The translations under genes and the position numbers were made by a program. Shown here in pieces: positions 1-6,284 of a stretch of DNA of 41,769 nucleotides. Positions within the stretch are counted from its first letter, which is position 1, and each line of letters opens with the position of its first letter. The notes beneath the pieces are model-generated. The model did not search any database, had not been told where the DNA came from, and was given only the letters and a program-made list of their open reading frames with translations. This DNA comes from Clostridium sp. CAG:288 (GTDB lineage: Bacteria; Bacillota_I; Bacilli_A; RFN20; CAG-288). The stretch is taken from positions 1 to 41,769 of the forward strand of contig FR898178.1 in assembly GCA_000437395.1 (NCBI GenBank), read 5' to 3'.

Positions 1-63
1 TTCTGGATTAATATCTACATATAATCTTACTATTTTTATTTTATCTTCAAATGTTAACTTCAA
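1..63 (-). CDS. Start of a putative IS3-type OrfA (partial, 21 codons visible)
   Basis: A minus-strand frame opens after a TGA at 76-78 and stays open to the left edge. With a TTG start at 61-63 the protein begins MKLTFEDKIKIVRLYVDINP. The K-T-F-E-x-K-x-x-I-V-x-x-Y pattern is typical of the first helix of IS3-family OrfA (transposase helix-turn-helix) proteins. GAGGGG lies about 8 bases upstream, inside the 3' arm of a hairpin, so the ribosome site may be hidden in the transcript. ATT at 64-66 is an alternative start. The short visible length limits certainty. Confidence 0.4.
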   Translation of the reverse strand, partial: MKLTFEDKIKIVRLYVDINPE

Positions 64-112
64 AATAAAAACCCCTCAAGTCTTTCCGATCTCTCGGTTC
101 AACTTTTGGGGT
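64..112 (-). terminator. Stem-loop terminator after the aminopeptidase, formed by the IS-like end
   Basis: Positions 71-112 fold as ACCCC..AAGT with ACTT..GGGGT, with an inner hairpin CCGA-TCTC-TCGG at 86-97. On the minus strand the stem is followed by TTTTTATTTTG, so it can end transcription of the aminopeptidase gene. The same structure would insulate the transposase frame from incoming transcripts, a known property of several IS ends. Confidence 0.65.
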
Positions 113-140
113 TCATTTCATTAATTGACTGCTTTATTTT

Positions 141-1517
141 TTACTTTGATAAGAAAGCCTTATAAGCTAAGTATGCCTCGTAAACATCAGCTTTACTTAC
201 AATTTCCATTGGAGCATGCATATTGAAAACTGATACGCCAGCATCGATGACATTCATGTTATAGTTTCCTAAGATGTAAGCAATTGTACCGCCACCACCT
301 TGGTCAACTCTACCAAGTTCAGATGTTTGATAGTGAATATTATTTCCATCAAATACTTTTCTAATCCAAGCCATATATTCTGGATTTGCATCGTTAGATC
401 CACTCTTACCAGCACGTCCTGTATATTTATTTATAACAATTCCTCTATTGAATCTAGCAGCATTCTTTCCTTCACATACTTGTGGATATAAAGGATCTAA
501 TCCAGCTGAAACATCGCTTGATAACATCTTAGCGTTTGTCATTGTACGTTTTAAATCTAAATATGATGTATAACCCATTGCATTAAGTAATTCAGCAATT
601 ACATCTTCAAAGTACATTGATTGTGCACCAGTTGCACCAACAGAACCAATTTCTTCTTTATCAACTAAGATACATACTGATGTTTCTTCAACTTCTTTAA
701 CATCAAGAATTGCTTTTAATGAAGTAAAAGCACATACTCTATCATCGTGTCCATAACCTGCTACCATTGAACGATCCAAGCCATAATCTCTTGCTGGACC
801 AGCTGGGACGATTTCAAGTTCAGCTGAAACTAAATCTTCTTCTTCGATTCCATATTTGTCTTTTAATATTCTTAAAGTATTTAATTTGACAGCATTCTTT
901 TCTGCGCCTTCTAAAGGCATTGATCCTAAAGTAACATCCAAGTCTTCACCTTCGATTACTTTTGAAGCTGTCTTTTGCATTTGATCTGCAGCTAAGTGGA
1001 TAAGTAAGTCAGATATACCGACAACTGGATCATTAGCATCTTCACCGATATTTATATCGATTGATTTACCTTCTTTAGTTATAACAACACCGTGAATAGC
1101 AAGAGGTATTGTAACCCATTGATACTTTTTAATACCACCATAATAGTGAGTATCTAATAAAGAAATACTTTCTTTTTCGTAAATTGGATTTTGCTTTGCA
1201 TCTAATCTTGGAGAATCTATATGAGCACCTAATACTCTCATACCTTCAACAAGAGGCTTTGTTCCAATTTTAAATAAGACAATATTTTTATTCTTATTAA
1301 TTGAATATAACTTATCCCCTGCTTTAATCTTTTTTCCAGATTTAATTACATCATCTAAATAAACAAAGCCATTATCTTCAGCAAGTTTTTTGCTTAATTG
1401 AACACAACGTCTTTCGGTTTTGCCTTTAGACAAAAAGTTTTTATATTCCTCACAAAATAATTGTATCGATTTTTTCTTTTCATCTGAACAATCTAAAAAT
1501 ATATTTTTATTGTACAT
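141..1517 (-). CDS. M18-family aspartyl/leucyl-type aminopeptidase
   Basis: A cytoplasmic zinc aminopeptidase that removes N-terminal residues from peptides. The 458-residue length fits the M18 family (about 420-480). Family landmarks are visible: GAHIDSPRLD (metal His and Asp) near residue 98, HYYGGIKKYQW near 125, GHDDRV near 255 (bridging Asp), DKEEIGS near 287 (catalytic Glu pair), SSDVSAG near 335, and a C-terminal H-A-P-M-E near 435 (last metal His). No signal peptide. The ATG at 1517 is preceded by AAGGAG at good spacing. It has its own promoter in the gap after the membrane-protein gene and a terminator just downstream, so it can be expressed alone. Exact substrate preference cannot be read from sequence. 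Confidence 0.93.
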   Translation of the reverse strand: MYNKNIFLDCSDEKKKSIQLFCEEYKNFLSKGKTERRCVQLSKKLAEDNGFVYLDDVIKSGKKIKAGDKLYSINKNKNIVLFKIGTKPLVEGMRVLGAHIDSPRLDAKQNPIYEKESISLLDTHYYGGIKKYQWVTIPLAIHGVVITKEGKSIDINIGEDANDPVVGISDLLIHLAADQMQKTASKVIEGEDLDVTLGSMPLEGAEKNAVKLNTLRILKDKYGIEEEDLVSAELEIVPAGPARDYGLDRSMVAGYGHDDRVCAFTSLKAILDVKEVEETSVCILVDKEEIGSVGATGAQSMYFEDVIAELLNAMGYTSYLDLKRTMTNAKMLSSDVSAGLDPLYPQVCEGKNAARFNRGIVINKYTGRAGKSGSNDANPEYMAWIRKVFDGNNIHYQTSELGRVDQGGGGTIAYILGNYNMNVIDAGVSVFNMHAPMEIVSKADVYEAYLAYKAFLSK

Positions 1518-1541
1518 AAATTAACTCCTTCCGATATTTTT

Positions 1542-1570
1542 ATATTAATAACTTAATTAATTTTTTTCAA
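1542..1570 (-). promoter_or_regulatory. Sigma-A-type promoter for the M18 aminopeptidase
   Basis: On the minus strand, TTGAAA (1565-1570) and TAATAT (1542-1547) are 17 bases apart, with an A/T-rich spacer, 25 bases before the start codon. Both hexamers are near the housekeeping consensus. Confidence 0.55.
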
Positions 1571-1584
1571 CTTATAAGATAATT

Positions 1585-2283
1585 TTATCTTTCAATATTA
1601 TTTTCTAACTCTTCTTTATAAAAAGGTTTATCATGCAAATGAACGCTTAATAATGAAGCAATTTTGTTCATGTATTTTCTATCGACAAATAAATAATCAA
1701 TCAAGTAATGAATGACAAAAACTAATGCTCCTGTTAAATTACAGAATTGATCTTGCATAGTATCTAAAACACCTGTTTCAACAGCATGTTGGCTATTTCC
1801 ACCAAATAGAGAATCTAAAGTATACTCACAAACTTCCCACAAAACACCTACACATCCTACTAGTGCAAAGCAAAAGAAGACTTTTGTGAATAACGAAACC
1901 TTATCGTAGTCATCTTTTTTTAGAAGAACAAGCATTCCAATATATCCGCCTAAATAACCAAATAAAGTGTGTAAAATAGTATCAAAATATGGAATGAAAG
2001 CATAGACGTTAAGTCCTGTAGCAATCAAATTAGAACAAGTAGCAAAAGTGTATGCACCTATTTTAAAAACTGGTGGTAGTCTTAAATAAAAGACTGTATA
2101 AAATAAAGCTGGAATCCATATAATCATTAAATAATAAACAATTTGTTCTTTGCTAGCCCAACTTACTGCTGTTACATCTAAAATAATATATATAATAATT
2201 GCAACAGCCGTAATTATTAAAGGTGGAAGATATTCCTCCTTCCAATTTTTTAAGCGACCAATTAACCATTGTTTAAATTTCAT
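1585..2283 (-). CDS. YjdF-like membrane protein (DUF2238 type), unknown function
   Basis: A 232-residue integral membrane protein with about six hydrophobic segments and a basic N-terminus (K-rich up to about residue 17). The pattern D-x-x-L-H (DTILHTLFGYLGG, near 100), W-E-x-x-E-Y (near 149) and D-T-x-x-D-Q followed by N-L-x-G-A (near 172-185) matches the DUF2238/YjdF family of bacterial membrane proteins, for which no firm biochemical role is known. The conserved acidic and His residues within or next to helices could bind metal or do chemistry; that is inference. GAGGTAAC precedes the ATG. The gene starts 47 bases after tadA ends and is probably cotranscribed with it. Confidence 0.7.
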   Translation of the reverse strand: MKFKQWLIGRLKNWKEEYLPPLIITAVAIIIYIILDVTAVSWASKEQIVYYLMIIWIPALFYTVFYLRLPPVFKIGAYTFATCSNLIATGLNVYAFIPYFDTILHTLFGYLGGYIGMLVLLKKDDYDKVSLFTKVFFCFALVGCVGVLWEVCEYTLDSLFGGNSQHAVETGVLDTMQDQFCNLTGALVFVIHYLIDYLFVDRKYMNKIASLLSVHLHDKPFYKEELENNIER

Positions 2284-2329
2284 ATTGTTACCTCGTTTAT
2301 AACATCTATTCTAATTATAATATATAATC

Positions 2330-2770
2330 TTATTTATTCCTTACTTTTTCGAAAAAAGAAGACATTATTTTAGAGCAATCTTTATTCTCTAAGTAATGAA
2401 CTTCAACTTCATGGATAGTTAACGATACACCAAAATGAGTAAAAGCACCTTCAGTTTTATCAAATGCGCCGAAATATATTTTATTAATTCCTGCGTTTAT
2501 TATTGCTCCTAAGCACATTAGACATGGTTCAAGAGATATATATAAAGAAGCTTTTGATAGATCTAAGCCTTTTTCTATAGCTTCGTTTATAGCTAAAATT
2601 TCAGCGTGATATAATTTGTTATTATTAGCCACACACTTATTGTGTGATCGACAAACAATTTTATTATCTATAACAAGAATTGCTCCTACTGGAACATCAT
2701 TATTATCAAAAGCTTTCTTTGATTCAACTAAAGTTTGTTTAATTAAATCTTTGTCAAAAGAATTATTCAT
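2330..2770 (-). CDS. tadA: tRNA-specific adenosine deaminase TadA
   Basis: Deaminates A34 to inosine in tRNA-Arg(ACG), letting one tRNA read three Arg codons. The zinc/catalytic motifs are H-A-E (YHAEILAINEAI) and P-C-x-x-C (EPCLMCLGAI). The ATG at 2770 (MNNSFDKD) is chosen over an in-frame ATG at 2806: AGAGGA precedes 2770, and the upstream start would fall inside the SRP RNA gene. The protein is then 146 residues, normal for the family. It begins 28 bases after the end of ffs on the same strand with no separate promoter visible, so it likely depends on read-through from the ffs promoter. Confidence 0.92.
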   Translation of the reverse strand: MNNSFDKDLIKQTLVESKKAFDNNDVPVGAILVIDNKIVCRSHNKCVANNNKLYHAEILAINEAIEKGLDLSKASLYISLEPCLMCLGAIINAGINKIYFGAFDKTEGAFTHFGVSLTIHEVEVHYLENKDCSKIMSSFFEKVRNK

Positions 2771-2797
2771 AAAAATATCTTCCTCTTTAAACAAAAA

Positions 2798-2875
2798 CCA
2801 TTGCACACATTTGGAGCACTTATGGCTGCTACCTTCCGGTCCTGACCAGGTTCATGTCACAAATATCGCAATGGC
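2798..2875 (-). ncRNA. ffs: Small bacterial SRP RNA (4.5S-like)
   Basis: RNA scaffold of the signal recognition particle; it binds Ffh and directs membrane-protein targeting. The minus strand shows the near-invariant domain IV core: GGTCAGGACCGGAAGGTAGC at about 2827-2846, with the GGAA tetraloop and the asymmetric loop read by Ffh. The ends pair as GCCATTGC (2868-2875) with GCAATGG (2798-2804), giving a single hairpin of about 78 bases without an Alu domain. TTTTTGTTT follows directly, so the RNA doubles as its own rho-independent terminator. Confidence 0.95.
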
Positions 2876-2881
2876 TTTATT

Positions 2882-2910
2882 ATTATATGTGTAAAGTTAA
2901 AAAATATCAA
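2882..2910 (-). promoter_or_regulatory. Strong promoter of the SRP RNA gene
   Basis: TTGATA (2905-2910) and a perfect TATAAT (2882-2887) are separated by exactly 17 bases on the minus strand. The predicted first base of ffs at 2875 is 7 bases beyond the -10 hexamer, matching a start right at the RNA's 5' end. Confidence 0.85.
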
Positions 2911-2989
2911 CCATACTTATCTTATAAGAAAAAAATAATTTTCTTTTATCATCTTACTTATTTATGTAAACTATTGTAGTGGAGATTTT

Positions 2990-4168
2990 ATGAAAGACTA
3001 TAGTAAATTTCAATTTTTGCATTTTTTTAGATATTTGGGTGACGCGTTATTTTACGCTTTTTTAACCATTTATTTTAAATCTTTAAACTTTAGCGATTTA
3101 GAACTTGGAACACTATTAGCTGTTATTCCTTTAACAGCTATCATCGGTAGTTTAGTTTTAAGTAAACTATCTGGTAATCAACATCGAAATATTATCATGT
3201 TAAAAGTTGTAAATGTTGTTGAAGCAATATTTATGATCTTCTTTGGATTCTTTACTTCTTTTGTTCCTATTCTTATTTTCGATATTATTGTAGCTTTTTG
3301 CAATAAAGCTTATTACTCTCTTTTAGAGTCCATAGCTATCGATGTATCAAAAAGCGCCAATAAAAATTATTCAAACATTCGAATATTTGGTTCGATAGCT
3401 TATTTAATTTCTTCTTTCTTTGGAGGCTATCTAATAGAATTCTTTAATTACAAATACGTATTTATTATTGCAAGTTGTTTATATTTAATTTCTAATTTAT
3501 TCATATTGTTTATAAAATCAGATAAGAATGATAATGTTATAGAAAAAGATAGTGTTAAAATTGTAGATATCTTTAAAAACAAATCTTTTTGTTTTTACTT
3601 GTTATTTTATGTATTTGCCTTAGGTGCATCAAATGTTTCTGATAATATCTTTGCCTTATATGTCTCAGATTTAGGAATGAATCAAGCTAATTATGGCATG
3701 GTTTTTTCAATGGAAGTTTTGTTTGAAATAATATGTATGTTTATTGTTTCAAAAGTGATAAAAAAGGATAAATATAAACTTGTATTAATTTGCTCTGCAA
3801 TTCTAATTTGTCTAAGAAATGTTTTATTTGCAATTCCAATGCCTCTTATTGCTTTAGCTATTATTGCTAGTTTAAGAGGTATAGCTTGGGGATCAATGCT
3901 AGCAGTTCATTTAAACTATTTTTCTTCTATCGTTAAAAAAGAATATTTAACAAAATCAATTTTTGCTTTAAATATATTTCTTCAAATATTCAATGCTCTA
4001 TTCAATCAGTTCGGACCTAAAATTTCAAGCTATTCATACTCTTTAATGTTTTCATTGCTTGCATTATTTTCAATAATTGGATTAATAATGCTTATTTTTG
4101 TAAAACAATCAAATTTAGATACTAATTGTGATAAACTTATAACTGAACAAAATAATTTGGAGGGATAA
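2990..4168 (+). CDS. Major facilitator superfamily transporter, possibly for nucleosides
   Basis: A 392-residue protein with about 12 hydrophobic segments and a short cytoplasmic N-terminus, the normal MFS layout in two six-helix halves. The opening (F-Q-F-L-H-F-F-R-Y-L-G-D-A) and the charged loop between helices 2 and 3 (SKLSGNQHR) fit the MFS_1-like/LacY-nucleoside symporter branch, but substrate cannot be fixed from sequence. Its stop codon lies 3 bases before psuG, and the psuG ribosome site (GGAGGG) is inside its last codons, so the two are translationally coupled. From that context I infer uptake of pseudouridine or another nucleoside. GTGGAG precedes the ATG. I could not settle on a promoter in the 79-base upstream gap. 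Confidence 0.8.
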   Translation: MKDYSKFQFLHFFRYLGDALFYAFLTIYFKSLNFSDLELGTLLAVIPLTAIIGSLVLSKLSGNQHRNIIMLKVVNVVEAIFMIFFGFFTSFVPILIFDIIVAFCNKAYYSLLESIAIDVSKSANKNYSNIRIFGSIAYLISSFFGGYLIEFFNYKYVFIIASCLYLISNLFILFIKSDKNDNVIEKDSVKIVDIFKNKSFCFYLLFYVFALGASNVSDNIFALYVSDLGMNQANYGMVFSMEVLFEIICMFIVSKVIKKDKYKLVLICSAILICLRNVLFAIPMPLIALAIIASLRGIAWGSMLAVHLNYFSSIVKKEYLTKSIFALNIFLQIFNALFNQFGPKISSYSYSLMFSLLALFSIIGLIMLIFVKQSNLDTNCDKLITEQNNLEG

Positions 4169-4171
4169 ATT

Positions 4172-5083
4172 ATGTTAGATGAAAAAACAAGAAAAACCTG
4201 GGGAATACCTGATTATTCAAACGTCCCAGCTGTCGCTTTAGAAACAACTATAATATCACATGGAATGCCATATCCAGAAAATGTCAAAACAGCATTAGCT
4301 GTTGAGGAAGAAGTAAGAAAAACAGGAGCAATTCCTGTAACAATTGGTATCGTTGATGGAAAAATAAAAATTGGCATGACACCTGAAGAAATTGAAGAGT
4401 TTGGTAAAAGACACGATATTATGAAATGTTCACGTCGTGATATAGCTTACTGTTTAGCTAACAAAAGAAGCGGTGCAACAACTGTTGCTGCTACTATGAT
4501 ATTAGCTGAAATGGCTGGTATCAAAGTGTTCGCTACTGGCGGCTTAGGTGGAGTTCATAGAGAAGCTCAAAAAACTTTCGATATATCCGCTGATTTAAAT
4601 GAATTTGCCCGCACTCCTGTAACAGTAATTTGTTCTGGACCAAAAGCAATTTTAGATATTCCTTTAACATTAGAATACTTAGAAACACAAGGTGTACCTG
4701 TTATTGCTTATAATACCGATACACTTCCAATGTTCTATTCAAGAACTTCAAATTATAAACTCGAAATGCAAGCTAAAAATCCAGATTCTATTGCTAACAT
4801 TATGCACATATCTAATGAACTTGGATTAAAGCAAGGAATGATTGTTGCAAATCCTATACCTGAAGAATATTCACTACCAAACGAAGAAATTGAAAAAACA
4901 ATTGAAGAAGCGATTGAAGAAATGAATGCAAAAGGAATTAAAGGCAAAGAAGTAACACCTTATTTACTTTCTAAGATTGTAGAATTAACAAGTGGTAAAT
5001 CTTTAGAATCAAATATTGCTCTTATAAAAAATAATGCTAAACTTGCTGGAGAGATTGCTGTTAAATACAATGAAAAGAAATAA
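4172..5083 (+). CDS. psuG: Pseudouridine-5'-phosphate glycosidase
   Basis: Splits pseudouridine 5'-phosphate into uracil and ribose 5-phosphate by breaking a C-C glycosidic bond, in the cytoplasm with a divalent metal. The 303-residue protein has the family signature ALETTIISHGMPYPEN (Glu24 matching the catalytic Glu of the family), the Lys-bearing I-M-K-C-S-R-R-D segment near residue 92, the TGGLGGVHR loop near 126, and the C-terminal NPIPEEY and S-N-I-A-L-I-K-N-N-A motifs. Length matches E. coli PsuG. The usual partner, the PfkB-type kinase PsuK that makes the substrate, is not in this window; neighbours are an MFS transporter and an SDR. Confidence 0.93.
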   Translation: MLDEKTRKTWGIPDYSNVPAVALETTIISHGMPYPENVKTALAVEEEVRKTGAIPVTIGIVDGKIKIGMTPEEIEEFGKRHDIMKCSRRDIAYCLANKRSGATTVAATMILAEMAGIKVFATGGLGGVHREAQKTFDISADLNEFARTPVTVICSGPKAILDIPLTLEYLETQGVPVIAYNTDTLPMFYSRTSNYKLEMQAKNPDSIANIMHISNELGLKQGMIVANPIPEEYSLPNEEIEKTIEEAIEEMNAKGIKGKEVTPYLLSKIVELTSGKSLESNIALIKNNAKLAGEIAVKYNEKK

Positions 5084-5852
5084 AAACACAGAAAAGAATT
5101 ATATTTTAATTACCGGTGCTGATAGTGGTATAGGTAAGCAATTTGCAATTCAATACTCAAATATAGGATATAAAATTATCCTAACAGCAAGAAATTTAGA
5201 AAAGTTAAAAGCAGTACAGGCTGAATTAAAAACAGAATCTGTAATTATCATTAAAGATTTATCGATAATGGATAATTGTTATGAGCTGCTTAAAGAAGTG
5301 GAACAATATAAAATAGATATGTTTATAAATAATGCTGGTTTTGGAGATTTTGGATTAATTGAAGAAACAAATACAGAAAAAGCATTAAAAATGACAGACT
5401 TAAATTGTAAAGCGTCACTTATTCTCATTAAAGAATTTATAAAAAGATTTAATAAAGAAAATAGCGAAAAGAAAATATTGGCTGTAGCATCTGCCGCAGC
5501 GTTTTGCCCTGCTCCATATATGGCCGAATATTATGCGACAAAAGCTTATCTTTTTAGATTAGTCTTAGGATATAGACAAGAATTAATTGATCAAAAATCA
5601 AAAGTTAAAATTTCAATACTTTGCCCTGGACCGGTTAAAACAAATTTTGAAGAAGTAGCTAATGTAAAGTTTCAAATTAAATCTTTATCTGCTGAAAAGG
5701 TTGTTAAATACACAATTAAAAAACAAAAGAAAAATAAAACAGTTATTGTTCCTGGGGCAATGATTAAATGCGGGCATTTTTTATCTAAGTTTGCTAATGA
5801 AAAATTTGCTTGTAAAGTCTTAGATAAAGTTGCCAAGAATCCAAACAATTAA
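5070..5852 (+). CDS. Short-chain dehydrogenase/reductase (DltE/YqjQ-like), substrate unknown
   Basis: An NAD(P)-dependent oxidoreductase of the classical SDR fold, 260 residues. Visible motifs: the cofactor-binding T-G-A-D-S-G-I-G near residue 15, N-N-A-G-F-G near 91, the catalytic Ser in the V-A-S-A-A-A strand, Y-Y-A-T-K (Tyr-x-x-x-Lys) near 158, and P-G-P-V-K-T after it. The ATG at 5070 (MKRNKNTEKN) overlaps the end of psuG by 14 bases, implying coupling; the nearest SD-like GGAGAG is about 17 bases away, and an in-frame TTG at 5055 is an alternative. C-terminal residues carry many Lys. The substrate is not known; the link to pseudouridine is only by position. Confidence 0.85.
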   Translation: MKRNKNTEKNYILITGADSGIGKQFAIQYSNIGYKIILTARNLEKLKAVQAELKTESVIIIKDLSIMDNCYELLKEVEQYKIDMFINNAGFGDFGLIEETNTEKALKMTDLNCKASLILIKEFIKRFNKENSEKKILAVASAAAFCPAPYMAEYYATKAYLFRLVLGYRQELIDQKSKVKISILCPGPVKTNFEEVANVKFQIKSLSAEKVVKYTIKKQKKNKTVIVPGAMIKCGHFLSKFANEKFACKVLDKVAKNPNN

Positions 5853-5857
5853 AAAAT

Positions 5858-5912
5858 AGATGTCGGTTTTTACACAAATGCCATTTTGTCAATAAAAGTC
5901 GACATCTTTTTA
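5858..5912 (+). terminator. Rho-independent terminator after the SDR gene
   Basis: AGATGTCG (5858-5865) pairs with CGACATCT (5900-5907), followed by TTTTTAG. The intervening region can pair further through ACAAA and TTTGT-like segments. The T-run merges into the start of the CIRCE element of groESL. Confidence 0.7.
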
Positions 5913-5936
5913 GCACTCATATGTTGACATTGCTAA
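5910..5936 (+). promoter_or_regulatory. CIRCE operator (HrcA binding site) for groESL
   Basis: TTAGCACTC (5910-5918), 9 bases, then CATTGCTAA (5928-5936). The left half is a perfect match to the CIRCE consensus TTAGCACTC-N9-GAGTGCTAA; the right half has two changes. HrcA bound here would cover the promoter -35 region, giving heat-shock derepression of groESL. Confidence 0.85.
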
Positions 5937-5951
5937 TTATTGGATTAAAAT
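5924..5951 (+). promoter_or_regulatory. groESL promoter
   Basis: A perfect -35 TTGACA (5924-5929) overlaps the spacer and right arm of CIRCE. A -10 TAAAAT (5946-5951) follows at 16 bases. The resulting leader carries a small hairpin (GTCAT at 5958-5962 with ATGAC at 5969-5973) before the ribosome site ATAGGAGG. Confidence 0.7.
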
Positions 5952-5991
5952 ATAAGTGTCATCATAAAATGACGTTATAGGAGGCTTATAT

Positions 5992-6267
5992 ATGCTTAGA
6001 CCATTACATGATAACGTAGTATTAGAAGTTGAGCCAACTGAAGAAAAAGTTGGTGGATTAATTATTCCTAAAAAAGGAGAAAAGACAGCAGTTGCTAAAG
6101 TAGTTGCAGTTGGTCCTGGAATAAATAAAGACGGAAAAACAGTCGAAATGCCAGTTAAAGTTGGCGATAAAGTTTTATATAAAGAATATTCAACGACAGA
6201 ATATAAACAAGATGAAACAAAATATCTTGTCGCATCAATAAATGATATTTTAGCTATTGTTGAATAA
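5992..6267 (+). CDS. groES: Co-chaperonin GroES
   Basis: Heptameric lid of the GroEL folding chamber, 91 residues, cytoplasmic. It starts MLRPLHDNVVLE as usual, contains the mobile-loop segment around residues 20-30 (E-K-V-G-G-L-I-I-P), and ends in the expected Y-L-V-A-S-I-N-D-I-L-A-I-V-E. The ATG at 5992 follows TAGGAGG. It is first in a two-gene heat-shock operon; groEL starts 17 bases after it ends. Confidence 0.98.
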   Translation: MLRPLHDNVVLEVEPTEEKVGGLIIPKKGEKTAVAKVVAVGPGINKDGKTVEMPVKVGDKVLYKEYSTTEYKQDETKYLVASINDILAIVE

Positions 6268-6284
6268 TTTGGAGGATAAATAAT

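Larger units (their letters stand above)
1..116 (-). mobile_element. End of an IS3-family-like insertion sequence (IS150 type), cut by the window edge
   Basis: Read on the minus strand from position 116, the sequence begins TGAACCCCAAAAGTTGAACC. This resembles the terminal inverted repeats of IS150-group IS3 elements (TGAACCCC-AAAAGTT-GAC type). It is followed by a stem-loop and, after a purine-rich SD-like GAGGGG, by an open frame that reads like the start of an IS3 OrfA helix-turn-helix protein and runs off the left edge. The repeat and the reading frame are two independent signs of the same thing, but only about 116 bases are visible, so the other end, OrfB and any target duplication cannot be checked. 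The element would have landed 25 bases after the aminopeptidase stop codon. Confidence 0.5.
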
